A DNA stretch of 64,000 bases from positions 1,143,001-1,207,000 of the forward strand of contig WAEK01000010.1 in assembly GCA_011634665.1 (NCBI GenBank). The letters are read 5' to 3'. Source of the DNA: Mortierella sp. BCC40632. Its lineage: Eukaryota; Mortierellomycota; Mortierellomycetes; Mortierellales; Mortierellaceae. Every line of letters starts with the position of its first letter. Position 1 is the first letter of the stretch. Position numbers and translations under genes: made by a program. Under the pieces are notes generated by a model that was not told where the DNA came from, did no database searches, and saw nothing but the letters and a program-made list of their open reading frames with translations. Below are positions 22,690 through 34,844 of this stretch, one piece after another.

Positions 22690-24250
22690 CTAAACGATGT
22701 TTTCGAACAAACAAGGGGTCCGATGCTCTCCCGGTAAAAAACAATGCTAAGCATGAGTGTAACAGGTAGATCTCTTTCCCTTGGTGCCCTTGCATGAGAG
22801 TGATACCGGGTGCAACTGTAGACAAGAGGGGATTCTAGGCTAACTCAAGTGTATGCACTGTTCAACTAACCTGGCGAAGTTAAGAAGCCACAGAGGCTAT
22901 TTTCCCCTATCCAACTCTGTCGTAGGCAGCAAAGGGCTATTCCTCTAATTCCTCCATGCATACGATTCTGTCCCTTCCATGAGCCCAATGTACACTCATG
23001 ACATACCAACTAAAAACGTAATTTGAGAGCATTGATCAGCTCTAGCCTTGTCAAATCGCTGGAGAGGGGAATTTCAAAAGCTACTCTTTTGATTGGAGTA
23101 TTTTCGTGCCTCCTGCATCTTGTTACAGGATTATTTGTATGAAACTTCGCTCTAGGTTTATTTAAAGCCCTGTTGTTCCCATCCTTCAAGTTTCCCACCG
23201 ATCAATGCCCTATTAAAGCTGCAAAGAACAAACGTGATGTCACTTGGATGTATAATAAAAGTCACTTTCACTTCAAGTACGGCGTCAACTGTATATGGCG
23301 CTTTATCCTTAATGATACATTGGTGTATCCCAGACAATGCATGGCTTCCCAAGGAAGCTAGACTTCTCCAAATGCCTCCTTACCATTGTAGACCCTTTCT
23401 TATAGTCACGCAAAAACCCAGTTCTCACCTCTGGTGTCACCTGGAAACGCTGGAGTGGGATCGATGTTCTGTGATTAGCTTATTTCCCTGGGCGTACAGT
23501 TGTAATCCATCCCAAAACGCGTTGGGCACGCTCCTCCATTCCTTTTATGCTATCTAAAATTTTTTTGGAGAAGATATATGAAAAAATGGCAGGTACTTGA
23601 GAACCGACAATATCTAGTGCGATGAGGTGTCTGAGAACGATTCATTTCACTCTGCTTGGGAAGGTGGGCCACAGGAGCTGTTGGGAAAGGCGGTTGCTTG
23701 AATGAGTGGAGGTAAAAGCGCAGATAGGACTCTACACTTGACTCCACAGAATGGCAAAAGAATAAGAGAAGTGATCCAAGAAAAGAGTCCAAGTGGACTT
23801 CGAGGCAGAAATATCACATCTATGATGAAATCGAGTGGGTCACCCCCAGACCAAGGGGTTAATGGGTAAGAAAACAAAACATAAAGGAGTTATCTATCTA
23901 GTCTCTCTTCAAACGCTCACCTACTCGTAACTCCGCCCGGATCGGACCAGGAGGGCCGTGCTGAGAATCGTGGTGATCTCAGCAGGGTCTAAGAGGATTG
24001 GAATCAAAGATGGGGAACGTCTTTCCACCATTCATCTGTACACGTGTTCATGCCCATGTGTTGGTATCCTAGGGTCAATGTAGGAAAGAAGCCCACGACG
24101 CCATGTTTTGATTGAGACTACATTCAGTTTTGGTGTACTTTACAACAGACCAGTCTCTATCTGCTATACCACAGAGACTAACACAACCTAAGTAATATTA
24201 AAAGTGGATGTCACCTCTGGACAGTAGGTAAAGCTCTAGGCCTGAGCTAG
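22690..24250. other. conserved 5' flank of subtilisin B, no gene supported
   Basis: Homologous to 18.7-20.4 kb, 30.9-32.4 kb and 34.8-36.5 kb, including the AAAGCTGCAAAGAACAAACG block and the ACAACAGACCAGTCTCTATC block. No coding potential conserved between copies was seen. Confidence 0.55.
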
Positions 24251-26156
24251 ATATCACAGACTATGATTGGCCGCATCAGTGACATTTGCCACCAAAGCTC
24301 CCGTGGAGTTCTTTCCAAGGTGAATAAGAGGTCGGCTGATACTCCAGCTCACCTGGCGAGGTAGAAAAGTCGAGGTACTCATTTGCCTGGTCTTTGTACT
24401 TCGAGTACTCAGTCTGATATTTGTGAAAACAGACCTTGGCTGCGTAGACAATAACCCTCTGCGCTGTGCCTTTTAAAAACTAGGCCTGGGCCGTACTGAT
24501 TCCTAATATCACTCTGCCTCTTTGTCTTAGTATGCAGAGTAATCTCCTCTGAGGTGTTGCCATCGTGCAAAGACAATACTCGACACTTTTCAAGCCCGAC
24601 CTACTGTTCCTCTGCAGATGTCACTTAGGGCGTAGTTGGATTCTATATAGAGAAAGGCCTGGGGAAGAGGGGGAAGAGGAAGAGGAAGGGAAAAAACGAA
24701 CAAATGAACAAATATATAAAAAAATAAACTTGAGGACACTCCAGGCGTAAAGGGCGAGGTCTCCTTACTCTCCTACGTGCCAACACGACAGGGCCAGATG
24801 GATACCTCGCGCCGAATATACAACTGAAGATCCCAGGCGAGGTAAAGCGTATCACACTGGCTGAAACACTGGGTGAGAATGGGAAGAGGAGGGACTTCGC
24901 CCAGTCAACTCAAAAGAGATGACGCGACATCAAGTTTGACTAATGAAATACCACCCATTACCGAGGATTGCCGCCCGTGTCCTGGAATGAGATACCCACA
25001 GAAGAGGGAAGATCACGACAGTCAAGGTGCATGAGACAGCAAAGTGTGTGAACGAGGAGTACGAGCCGTTCAAGGCACACCGGATGATCAACAGGTGGGA
25101 TGTGAACGCAGCTGTGTGTATTGCGATCACGGGGGTATCACAACTTTTACCACCAGACTGATAAACCCTGAGACCGTTCAGCACAATGAGCCGGTCCAAT
25201 ATCAACACCAGTCAATTGACCTGGAGTCAGAAATCAAGTTTTCAACATCCAAAACCTCTGGAGGATGTAATGAAGGCTCCCGTACGGACCACTGACAGAT
25301 ACTGCTAGTTTCAAGAAGTTACTCAAGCCATCGGCCAATGAACTCCCGCTGCTCTCTGGCCCAGTTTTTGCGGGAATGTCAAGGACTGGAATTGCGGTCC
25401 TTAGCATAGTATCACATATCTGGAGCAACTGTCGCTGCAAGATTTAGACAAAGCTGACAAAGTCGCCCTCGAAAGGCTGTGCCCTCCATCCTCAGTGGGC
25501 AATAGGGTCAATCTCAACGATGAGGCAGCTCATGACCTCGAAGTATCTGAGGGTCTCAATGAGAATCAACAGCCTTGACAATAAAAACGACTCTCGCTGC
25601 TGTTTTTCACGTCGTTTCTTAATTGCATTCATTCGTCCAAGTCCTTCCCCCCTTCAAAGGGTTCTCCGTCTAAAAAAACTTCCTTCCAAGGATTTTGCGA
25701 ATGTTTCTAGACAAAGCCAAGAACCTATTTCCAACATCACCTCAGACAAGTAGGTCTCTTTCTCGAGGTCAATATATGCAAAAAAGTAAGGGCCTTGTCA
25801 AGAAGAACTGCTATACTTTAATGGCAGGTCTCTGGTTCTATCTCTATCTCTCTCTCTTTTTCCTACACCTCGCTCACACTCTTGAGTGAGATTTCTCTCT
25901 TTTCTCAGTGGCGCTGACACTTTATTACTCATTGGAATAGATTGAGTGGCTCAAGAATAAAGGTATCTCACCTCTTGACGCTGTAGATCGAATAGATCCC
26001 TTGAAGACATCTGTTGAGAACCTCATTGCACTGAGCAAGGTCGCAGGAAGTTGTCGATGTCTAGTGCCAATTTCCTCTTTTCAAGTCGAGTCTATCACTC
26101 TCTCCGAACTTGATCTTACACGCTTCTTTTGGAAAGATAAAGTCTTGAAGAAGCAA
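24251..26156. other. array-interrupting segment with decayed coding-like stretches
   Basis: About 24.25-25.0 kb resembles 36.5-37.6 kb, upstream of subtilisin D: shared blocks include TTTCTTCCAAGG, GAGGTCGGCTGA/GAGGTTGACTGA and a GGGAGGGACTTCGC-like block. About 24.98-25.9 kb on the plus strand reads as discontinuous protein-like pieces (KAHRMINRWDVNAAV, LSLQDLDKADKVALERL) broken by stops. The family was not recognised. A plus-strand frame at 26,001-26,342 overlaps the 3' end of the nuclease-like gene on the other strand; it is not called. Confidence 0.4.
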
Positions 26157-27922
26157 CTACAATTGTGTGCCCACTCTGATTTCCCGTCCGTCGAATACAC
26201 CTCCGAGATTTCTTTCCCGGATATCGAACTCTGGCTTGGGAGGACTGAGCCAGGATGCTTCATTAACATGTTGCTGACAGATATTGGAAGATTTTCGGAC
26301 CTCCAACAGCTGCGTGCTTGGCTCTTGGTCCTCGCTCAATAGCTCTTGCTCGGAAGGCACCGAGTCCTCCGGTTCAGGTTCTCCTGTCTGAGGATTCTGC
26401 CTATGCATCAAGAGTCCCTTGGGCCGATCATACTCTTTGTTTCTTGTTCTTGGCTTGTGTGAGTATCTTGACCTCTTGCTTGGGTCATCGATAACTCGGT
26501 AGCGATTATACTCCTGTCGAGAACGGTGACGGATTTCTCTCTCCCTAAAAAAAAAAGAGAGATCAGCAGAGATCAGTGCGACGAGATCAGTGCCGAGGCA
26601 AAATCAATTCTCACGCACACAAAATTTTTTTTTTTTTTTTTTTTTTACTTACCTGAGAGTTTGATTCTGAGCCTTGTTATCTCGGTGCTCCCGACAAAGG
26701 TCAGCGAACTCTTGCCACATCCCCTCTTGCCCTTGACTTAGGCCATGACTTAGGCCAGTGTGTGGATACCCCCTGTCGCTAGGGGTTTGAGTCCGTTGAA
26801 TATCTAAAAACACGAATAGGGCACGAGAATTTGTCTTGAGAGAGGCAGGCTTTGAGTGTATCGATCTCTCTGTATTGCATGACGGGAGAGTCTATGCTGG
26901 ATGGTCAGCAAATAGCACCACAATACAACAGCAATAAAAAAACGCGATGACCACTGCGTGTGTACACACCTTCTGGTGGGAATGCCTTGATGGGCTTGAT
27001 GTTTGTGGCAATGCCAAATCCGGGGACGTTTTTCTCGTAGTCGTTTGTCGTGACGATCCCAGCGGCAGTCAGTTGGCTCCGGGATAAACGCAGGGTCTTC
27101 AAGACCTCGAAATTTCTCTTGTCTGCAAGGCCGCCATAACTCTACTGCAGGGTCGTAAATGAGGAAATCCGAGTCTCTGCTGATAACAACATTGCCTGGG
27201 CAACAGGCGTTGGCAATGGATACGTCTGCTTCGCCTTCACACATTGACACCTTCCACCCTTTACCCTCCATGAAATGAGCAAAGTTTTCACGATCTTGTC
27301 TTGACCACCGGAACGCCCTGTGCAGTAGTTTCTTAGGCATGGCAAAATGATGTTTTCTGAGACGTTTCTTGCCATGCACACGACTAGCCAACCGATTTAG
27401 TGCTTTCCTTGCCTAAGTGTCTGGCGTCTTTGTTGCTCCCGCTCGGTACTTGCTCGGGATTTTTCGATGGTCTGGTGCCCGCCGATGACGATTTCGATAT
27501 CCTCCTTGCTTCCGATTCGAGCAATCTGCTTTTCGAGTGCCTCGTAGGCAGTCTGGGTTCCAGGGGGTATATTAAGGCACCCCCCTTCAGCATGTTAGTT
27601 TGAACACTTTCCTTCTAGAGCAGGTCCGCCTGTTAGTCGCCCCGCAGGCGAGACCCTGCGGCTAGATATTGTTCGTTCACAAATCTTTTGTTCCTTTCTT
27701 TCCCTCTTCTTCAAGGAGATCGGTCGACGCGCATTGGTTGGACTGTCCCCCTTATCCCCTTTCCCAGGCTTAACAGCCCTGCCTGTCAAGCGGGTGCGAG
27801 CCATTTCCCTTTTATGCTTGTTCCAAATATTATTTTGCACTAGCCCTTGTTGCGTTCGCCTGGATCTGGCTGGGAATGTACCCCTCCCTCCGGAGGAAGG
27901 TCCACAAGCCAACAACACCCAT
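26157..27922 (-). pseudogene. frameshifted XPG/FEN1-like (Rad2 family) nuclease-domain gene
   Basis: The start at 27922 gives MGVVGLWTFLRREGYIPSQI, the typical N-terminus of the XPG/Rad2 family. After disrupted sequence, minus-strand pieces follow in order. TAYEALEKQIARIGSKEDIE (around 27,560) is in one frame. SRVHGKKRLRKHHFAMPKK through WKVSMCEGEADVSIANA and VISRDSDFLIYDP (27,390-27,130) is in another, and it holds the acidic XPG-I signature EGEAD plus SRDSD. LKTLRLSRSQLTAAGIVTTN (27,090) is in a third. Then comes an intron-like stretch (donor GTGTGT near 26,970) and EFADLCREHRDNKAQNQTLR at about 26,700, ending at a GTAAGT donor with a poly-T intron. A last frame of about 120 codons ends at 26,157. 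At least two single-base frame changes (near 27,405 and 27,135) break the reading frame. Rad2-family proteins are structure-specific nucleases or have lost activity; the function here is unknown. Confidence 0.7.
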
Positions 27923-29519
27923 GAGAAGGAATGACCATTTGTGTGAAAGATAAATGGAGCATTGAGCGTCCTGGGCAGTCATGACACATTTTTATAGCCC
28001 AAAATCAGACACTTCCCAGCCGTCGATGCGTGGCTTCGTGTTCCCGTGCTACATCCCCTCCGCGCCAACCATTTCATCATCTTTACCCTTGGTCATTTGC
28101 ACCCATTTCACTCGCCATTTTCTCTCTTTCTCTCTCTCTCTCTCTCTTCAATGTATTTTGCTGTTGCCAAGCATTACTCAGACACACTGTTCGTCCTCGT
28201 CAATACCGCTTGCCACATGGAAGTCCTGTCATGTTAGGCGTAGCCTACTTTAGGTCCAGCATGGTTAGCGGATGAATCTGTGCCATGCCGACCGGGAGGT
28301 GGCCGCAGCAGGATAGCTTTCAGCTTGGAGGCACGACATGCTCTAATCGGCATTCGAACGGCCAAGCTGTTAGGTCCATTTGGTGAATTCCAGGGATTGA
28401 TGATTGAGGCCAATTGTCAAAGTTCTCATAGCTTTCTTTATGTTCAGTGCGGTTGGCGGATATGTGTTTAAACTTTCTTACTCTCTGGAGCTTTATCACT
28501 TAATAGATACAGCTTTCGCTCAGATTCTTATAAAGGTGACAATGTTTACCTCCAGCAAAGACGGCTAGCATCCCCAAATTGCAACACGACGAGTTGTTGC
28601 AGCGGAAGATGACGGCATTCAACAATACCTGACATGGGCACTTTGCTGTAAAGATGGAGAAGATCATTGATCTCCAGAACCAGGAGCACTCCCAGCTGCT
28701 GTACAGCAACTTGATCAAGTCAAATCATATCAAGCGCACTCGCAGGATGAGGCTTACAAAGCATTACTCGATTTTTATGAATCAGCACTTTACCATTATC
28801 TTTCCTATGGATCATATAGGCTATAGCCTTCATTGGCCTTCGGCCATGCTAGCCAAGATTAGTCAACACGTTTACTCAAACTTAGAACTAAGAACAAAGG
28901 TACAAAGTTGAGGGGCTTCAAACCTGCTGAGGATGCTTTTTTTTTTTTTTTTTTTTTTAAGTTTTCTTCAATGTAACGCTTAGTATGAACCCTGCACCAT
29001 TTACACCCGCCTTCTTTCATAATACTCCAATCACAATGGATACAAACCCTAGCCACTCTCATCTCTCCCCCCCCCTTTTTTTCAAATTTCATCCAGGGAG
29101 ACTGCATTGTTGGTGGTGCCAATGGAGTATTTGTGATCCCACGAGCATTGCTGTAGGAGATCGAAGGGATCGATGCCGACAGTCAACTACAATTGATGGT
29201 CAGCGAATGGATGGTCTTGAGATTGGTGAAAGCATAGAAAAACTGGCACATCCACTGTATCGATGTTCATGCCTGTGATGTGTAATTTGAAGTAATTAAG
29301 AGAGAGCCACCTGACTCTCCAAAGACTTAAACCCCAAATACAACACTCAAAAGGGCCGGATTGTTTGATCCACAATTGGGATGGCTGTATTCTATTCACA
29401 TGAGGATGACTGTTTTGATTTCTATGGACAGGATGTTCCAGGTATCTTGCTACTTGAGGATCTTCAAGATCTCAAGATGAGTTGATATAGTCTATATTTA
29501 CTGCTGAGGAGGTCTTTGT
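27923..29519. other. spacer between nuclease-like gene and subtilisin C
   Basis: Contains a CT microsatellite near 28,120-28,148, a poly-T run at 28,938-28,959 and, from about 28.98 kb, the ATGGACCCTGCACCATTTAC-type block of the array. No intact gene is supported. Confidence 0.45.
28590..28835 (+). pseudogene. possible degenerate coding fragment, family unknown
   Basis: One plus-strand frame reads protein-like (EDDGIQQYLTWALCCKDGED, then a TGA, then VQQLDQVKSYQAHSQDEAYK and LLDFYESALYHYLSYGS). The internal stop and lack of any start or recognised domain argue for a remnant, or chance. Offered only as a lead. Confidence 0.25.
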
Positions 29520-30710
29520 TTAGTTGTTGGCGCCGTTGTTGACCAACAGGTTGGCAGCACCACGTGTGTTTCCACGAACGGCGTTCTTGATGGCACCCTT
29601 CCTCAAGGCATTGTAAACTTGCTGAGCACCGCGGAGGTTAGGGTTGGCACTCATGTACAAGGCAGCAACACCAGCGACATGAGGAGTAGCCATGGAAGTA
29701 CCCGACATGAAGGTGCGAGCATTGTTTCCGCCAATGTAAGCAGAGGCGATCTGGACACCGGGTCCGAAAATATCGACACAGTTACCATATGAGGAGAAAC
29801 GGGCAACATTATCGCGACTGTCTGTGGCGCCAACAGTGAAAGCATCCCTGGAACCTGAAGGCGAGCCATTGCAGGCGTTGGCATTGGCATCGTTGCCAGC
29901 AGCGACAATCACAGGGACACCAGCCTCAGCAAGACGGGAGACAGCGGCATTCATAGCGCGAGAGGGACCAGTGCCAAGAGACATGTTAACAACGGCGCGA
30001 GTACCACGAGCACGTTGGGCGACCCAATCCATTCCGGCAATGAAGCCTGAGTTGAGGCCCCGGTTACGAAAGTCCAAGACCTTGACACCGACAAGTTTAA
30101 CCTTCTTGGCAACACCATAGTTATTTCCACCAATGGTTCCAGCAACGTGAGTGCCGTGACCGTGATCATCGGCGAAAGGACCACCACGGATGAAGTTAGC
30201 ACCCATAGTGGCACGACCACCAAAGTCAACGTGACGAGTATTGATGCCAGAATCAAGCACATAGACAGTGACACCTTCACCAGCCGAGTCAGGATAGCTG
30301 TAGGCGGCACGGTTTCCATTCAAGGCACCACGGCGACTGACACGAGAAAGACCCCAAGAAGGAGGATTGCCCTGAGTGGCATAGCCAGTGACTACAGCAT
30401 CCTGTTCGATGTAATCGACCTCATCCATGTTCAGGAGCTCAGTCACGGTTGAGTTTGTGCCAGAGACTGTGAAACCAGGAATGGCCTTGAACTTGTGGTT
30501 AATTCTTGGGCGGCGACCGTTGCGGTTGTTGTGACGGCGCAACATATTGTTCCACTTGGGTTCAAAACTCTTGACACTCTTGGAGTCCTTGAGGACAACA
30601 ATGTATGAGCCAGTGACAGCAGTGGTTCCAGCACCGTTGTTGATGAAGGAGGCAGCATCAGCAGAGGACCAAGCCAAGCAGGCAATAGCGAGAAGGGAAA
30701 CAAACTTCAT
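29520..30710 (-). CDS. secreted subtilisin-like serine protease, copy C
   Basis: Single-exon, 396 residues; three residues shorter than A and B in the signal peptide (SSADAAS instead of SSASTADAAS). I9 propeptide then S8 domain with Asp153 (VYVLDSGI), His185 (HGHGTHVAG), oxyanion Asn273 and Ser339 (SGTSMATPHVAG). All catalytic residues are intact, and it is predicted to be an active extracellular protease. Its first 80-odd codons and promoter are identical to those of copy D (see findings). The body differs in many residues, for example VVNMSLGTGPSRAMN and SPSGSRDAFTVG. Confidence 0.93.
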   Translation of the reverse strand: MKFVSLLAIACLAWSSADAASFINNGAGTTAVTGSYIVVLKDSKSVKSFEPKWNNMLRRHNNRNGRRPRINHKFKAIPGFTVSGTNSTVTELLNMDEVDYIEQDAVVTGYATQGNPPSWGLSRVSRRGALNGNRAAYSYPDSAGEGVTVYVLDSGINTRHVDFGGRATMGANFIRGGPFADDHGHGTHVAGTIGGNNYGVAKKVKLVGVKVLDFRNRGLNSGFIAGMDWVAQRARGTRAVVNMSLGTGPSRAMNAAVSRLAEAGVPVIVAAGNDANANACNGSPSGSRDAFTVGATDSRDNVARFSSYGNCVDIFGPGVQIASAYIGGNNARTFMSGTSMATPHVAGVAALYMSANPNLRGAQQVYNALRKGAIKNAVRGNTRGAANLLVNNGANN

Positions 30711-30886
30711 GGTGATGGTGGTGGCGTTGAGAGTAGTTGAAAAGGGTCTTGATGAGAATGGATCGCGATTGAAGGAGAGCTTGATTTCTCAGTTGCTTGT
30801 CAAAGCTGTGGTGGGTGTGGTGTTGGTTGCAGTGGAATGGAAGAGGAATGGTGATTCTGAGGAGCAAATGTGGATCAGGTTCGCGA

Positions 30887-30895
30887 CTTTTATAA
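30887..30895 (-). promoter_or_regulatory. TATA box of subtilisin C
   Basis: TTATAAAAG on the minus strand 177 bp upstream of the ATG, in a leader identical to that of copy D. Confidence 0.6.
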
Positions 30896-30899
30896 CAAA

Positions 30900-33449
30900 G
30901 AGTTAAGCCTTTGAACAAACAGGGGATCTAGTGCTTTCCAGGGAAAAAACAGTGAGCATGTGTGCAACTCACAGGGTCTCATTCCCTCAGTACCTTTGCA
31001 CGAGAGTGTTACCGGGTACAACTGTAGACAGAGGGGGCTCTAGGCCAGCTCTGGTGCATGCACTGTTCAACTAACCTAGTGAGCTTAAGAAGAACTCAGA
31101 CCTAGACAGCAAGGGCTATTCTCCAATGCGACTCTGCCCTTGGCAGCAAAGGGCTATTCCTCTAATTCCTCCATGCATGCGATTCTGTCCCTTCCATGAG
31201 CCCAATGTACACTGTAATTTGAGAGCCCTGATTAGCTCTAGTCGTATCAAATCGCTAGAGAGGGTAGGCTCAAAAGCTACCCCCTGCATCTTGTCACAGG
31301 ATTATTCGTTTGGCACTTCATTCCAGGTACTTTTTCAGTCCTGCTATTCCCATCCTTCAAATTTCTCACTGACCAATGCTCTATTAAAGCTGCAGAGAAC
31401 AGACGTGATGTCACTTGGGTGTATAATAGGAATCGCCTTCAATTCAGGTACTGCGCCAACTTTATATGATACTCTAGCCTTAATATTACATTGATGCCTC
31501 CCACATATTGTATGGCTTCCCAAGGAAGCTAGTCTTCCTCAAATGCCTCCCTACCATTGTAGACCTTTTCTCATAGTCACGCAAAACCCAGTTCTCACCT
31601 TCGGTGTCACCTGGAAACGCCAGAATGGGAAGATACAATCGATGTTCTGCAATTGGCTCATATCCCTTGGTGTACAGCTGTAATGCCAAAACGCATTGAC
31701 TTTGTTTCTCTATTCCTATTGCACTTTTTAAACATTTGTTGGAGAAGGTACATGAAAAAATGGCAGGTGCTTGGGAGTCGACAAGGTCTAGTGTGATGAG
31801 GTGTCTGAGAACGATTCATTTCACTCTGCTTGGCAAGGTGAGCCACAGGAGCTGTTGGGAAAGGCGGTTGCTTGAATGGGTGGAGGTAAAAGCGCAGATA
31901 GGACTCTACACTTGACTCCACAGAATGGCAAAAGAACAAAGAGAAGTGATCCAAGAAAAGAGTCCAAGGGGACATACATAGAGGCAGAAATATCACATCT
32001 ACGATGGAGTCCAGACCAAGGGGTTAATGGGTAAGAAAACAAAACATAAAGGAGTTATCTATCTTGTCTCTCTACAAACGCACAAACGTCCGGTTGCTCG
32101 TAACTCCATCCATATCGGACCAGGAGGGCCGTGCTGAGAATCATGGTGAACTTGGCAGGGTCTAGAAAGCCCTGTAGATTCAAAGATAGAGAACGTCTTT
32201 CCACCATTCATCTGTGCATGTGTTCATGTATATGTAATAGTATCCTAGGGCTGATGTACAGAGAGATGAGCTCCAAGATACCATGTAATAACTGGGTACT
32301 AGATCCAGTCTTGGTGTATTTTACAACAGACCGGTCTATCTACTACTCTCCAATGGACAATTGGTATAGCTCTAGGCTTAAGCTAGATATCAAGCTTTTT
32401 AGCCTCGCTTATGGTTCTTCAACAGACGTCACTTGGGGGCACACCAGGCGAAAAGGGCGAGACCTCTTTACTACCGCGTGCCAAAACTACAGGGCCTAAT
32501 GAATACCTCCCGCTGAGCATTTAATTGAATACCCTAGGCAGTTTAAAGTGCAGAATGCCTGTGGTAGAACATCAGCATTCCCTTTAAAGAGTCGACTGTC
32601 TTCAAATTGGTCCTACTGTCTAACTGTGTTCGGACAAGGGGTGCACTGTCCAGGCGCTGTCGCTCCCTAAAGCTAGAGAAAAATGACTGTCACGATTCCT
32701 CGACATGTTGGTGCTTCCTAGAGGGTCATGTCATTTGCATCTCAGTACTGAGAATTGGCTAATGCTGTGATGGAATGGCATTCTGACATCTCGTACCAAG
32801 GCCGAGGGCACTCTCAGAGTCATTGTGGACTGCTGTTGTCTGCGATCTGAATGAACAACGCGAAGGTTGCTTTCTCGTAGGAAAAATAGAGAAAGCGAGA
32901 AAAGGGGAGAGGTCACAGACTGAACCACTCATTCCATCCTTTTTTTTAGGTTTTCGTCTAGTATGGACCCTGCACCATTTACACCTGCCTCCGTTCACAA
33001 TGCTCCAATCACAATAAACCCAAACCCTGGCTGCCCTCTCTCCCCTTTTCTACTTCCACCCAGGGAGACCATGATCCCACGAGCATTGCTGTAAGAGATC
33101 GAGGGGATCGATGCCGACAGTTGACCACAATTGATGACCAGTGAATGGATGGTCTTGAGGTTGACGAAAGCATAAAAAAAACTAGCACATCCATTGTATC
33201 AATATTTACTCCTGTACTGTCTGTAATATGCAACAATTTGAAGAGATGCCTAAATCGCCAAAGACTCCCAAATACAACACTCTAAAGGGCCAGATTGTTT
33301 GATCCACAATTGGGATGATTGTATTCTATTCACATGAGGATGATTGTTTTGATTTCTATGGACAGGATACTCCAGGTATCTTGCTACTTGAGGATCTTCA
33401 AGATCTCAAGATGAGTTGATGTGGTCTATATTTACTGTTGAGAAGGTCT
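30900..33449. other. conserved spacer between subtilisins C and D, no gene supported
   Basis: 5' flank block (30.9-32.6 kb) and linker block (32.73-33.12 kb) homologous to the A-B spacer, with small indels. It repeats the same non-coding marker order. Open frames are not conserved as proteins. Confidence 0.55.
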
Positions 33450-33453
33450 TCGT

Positions 33454-34644
33454 TTAGTTGTTGGCGCCGTTGTTGACCATCAGGTTGGCAGCGCCGCGGG
33501 TGTTTCCACGGATGACGTTCTTGATGGCGCTGTTCCTCAAGGCACTGTAAACTTGCTGAGCACCGCGGAGGTTAGGGTTGGCACCCATGTACAAGGCAGC
33601 AACACCCACAACGTGAGGAGTAGCCATGGAGGTTCCCGACATAGTATAGCGAGAGTTGGTGCCGCCAATGTAAGCAGAGGTGATCTGAACACCGGGTCCG
33701 AAAATATCGACACAGTTACCATATGAGGAGAAGCTGGCAACATTATCACGGATATCTGCAGCACCAACAGTGAGAGCAGCATTTGAACCCGAGGGTGAGC
33801 CATTGCAGGCGTTGACATTAGCCTCGTTACCAGCGGCGACAATCACAGGGATACCAGCACCGACAAGGCGGGAGACAGCATCATTCACAGCGCGAGAGGC
33901 ACCACCACCGAGAGACATGTTGACAACGGCGCGAGTACCGCGAGCACGCTGGGCGACCCAATCCATTCCGGCAATGATGCTTGAGTAGGGGCCTTGGTTA
34001 CGAGAATCCAAGACCTTGACACCGACAAGTCTAACCCTCTTGGCAACACCGTAGGTATTTCCACCGATGGTTCCAGCAACGTGAGTGCCGTGACCGTTAT
34101 CATCGGTGTTAGGAGCCCCTTGGATGAAGTTGGCTCCCATGGTGGCACGACCACCAAAGTCAGCGTGGCGAGTATTGATACCAGTATCAATCACATAGGC
34201 AGTGACACCCTCACCAGCCGAGTCAGGGAAGTTATAGGCAGCACTGCCGCCATTCAAGGCACCACGGCGACTGACACGAGGAAGACCCCAAGAAGGAGGG
34301 TTGCCCTGAGTGGCATAACCGGTAGCAATAGCATCCTGTTCGATGTAATCGACCTCATCCATGCTCAGGAGCTCAGTCAAGGTTGAGTTTGTGCCAGAGA
34401 CTGTGAAACCAGGAATGGCCTTGAACTTGTGGTTAATTCTTGGGCGGCGACCGTTGCGGTTGTTGTGACGGCGCAACATATTGTTCCACTTGGGTTCAAA
34501 ACTCTTGACACTCTTGGAGTCCTTGAGGACAACAATGTATGAGCCAGTGACAGCAGTGGTTCCAGCACCGTTGTTGATGAAGGAGGCAGCATCAGCAGAG
34601 GACCAAGCCAAGCAGGCAATAGCGAGAAGGGAAACAAACTTCAT
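33454..34644 (-). CDS. secreted subtilisin-like serine protease, copy D (mosaic)
   Basis: Single-exon, 396 residues with the same signal peptide as copy C. I9 propeptide, then S8 domain with Asp153 (AYVIDTGI, Ile in place of the usual Leu), His185 (NGHGTHVAG), oxyanion Asn273 and Ser339. The sequence is a patchwork. The 5' part is identical to C. The middle (VVNMSLGGGASRAVNDAVSR to ALTVGAADIRDN) matches A. The 3' part (HVVGVAALYM, NSAIKN) and 3' flank match B. Predicted active. It is the upstream-most copy of the array. Confidence 0.93.
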   Translation of the reverse strand: MKFVSLLAIACLAWSSADAASFINNGAGTTAVTGSYIVVLKDSKSVKSFEPKWNNMLRRHNNRNGRRPRINHKFKAIPGFTVSGTNSTLTELLSMDEVDYIEQDAIATGYATQGNPPSWGLPRVSRRGALNGGSAAYNFPDSAGEGVTAYVIDTGINTRHADFGGRATMGANFIQGAPNTDDNGHGTHVAGTIGGNTYGVAKRVRLVGVKVLDSRNQGPYSSIIAGMDWVAQRARGTRAVVNMSLGGGASRAVNDAVSRLVGAGIPVIVAAGNEANVNACNGSPSGSNAALTVGAADIRDNVASFSSYGNCVDIFGPGVQITSAYIGGTNSRYTMSGTSMATPHVVGVAALYMGANPNLRGAQQVYSALRNSAIKNVIRGNTRGAANLMVNNGANN

Positions 34645-34820
34645 GGTGATGGTGGTGGCGTTGAGAGTAGTTGAAAAGGGTCTTGATGAGAATGGATCGC
34701 GATTGAAGGAGAGCTTGATTTCTCAGTTGCTTGTCAAAGCTGTGGTGGGTGTGGTGTTGGTTGCAGTGGAATGGAAGAGGAATGGTGATTCTGAGGAGCA
34801 AATGTGGATCAGGTTCGCGA

Positions 34821-34829
34821 CTTTTATAA
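34821..34829 (-). promoter_or_regulatory. TATA box of subtilisin D
   Basis: TTATAAAAG on the minus strand 177 bp upstream of the ATG; leader identical to copy C as far as about position 34,842. Confidence 0.6.
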
Positions 34830-34844
34830 CAAAGAGTTAAGCCC

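Noticed and set aside
26001..26342. Plus-strand frame of 113 codons overlapping the nuclease-like gene
   Set aside because: The minus-strand frame here continues a recognised gene; the plus-strand frame has no start context or known domain. It remains possible but unsupported.
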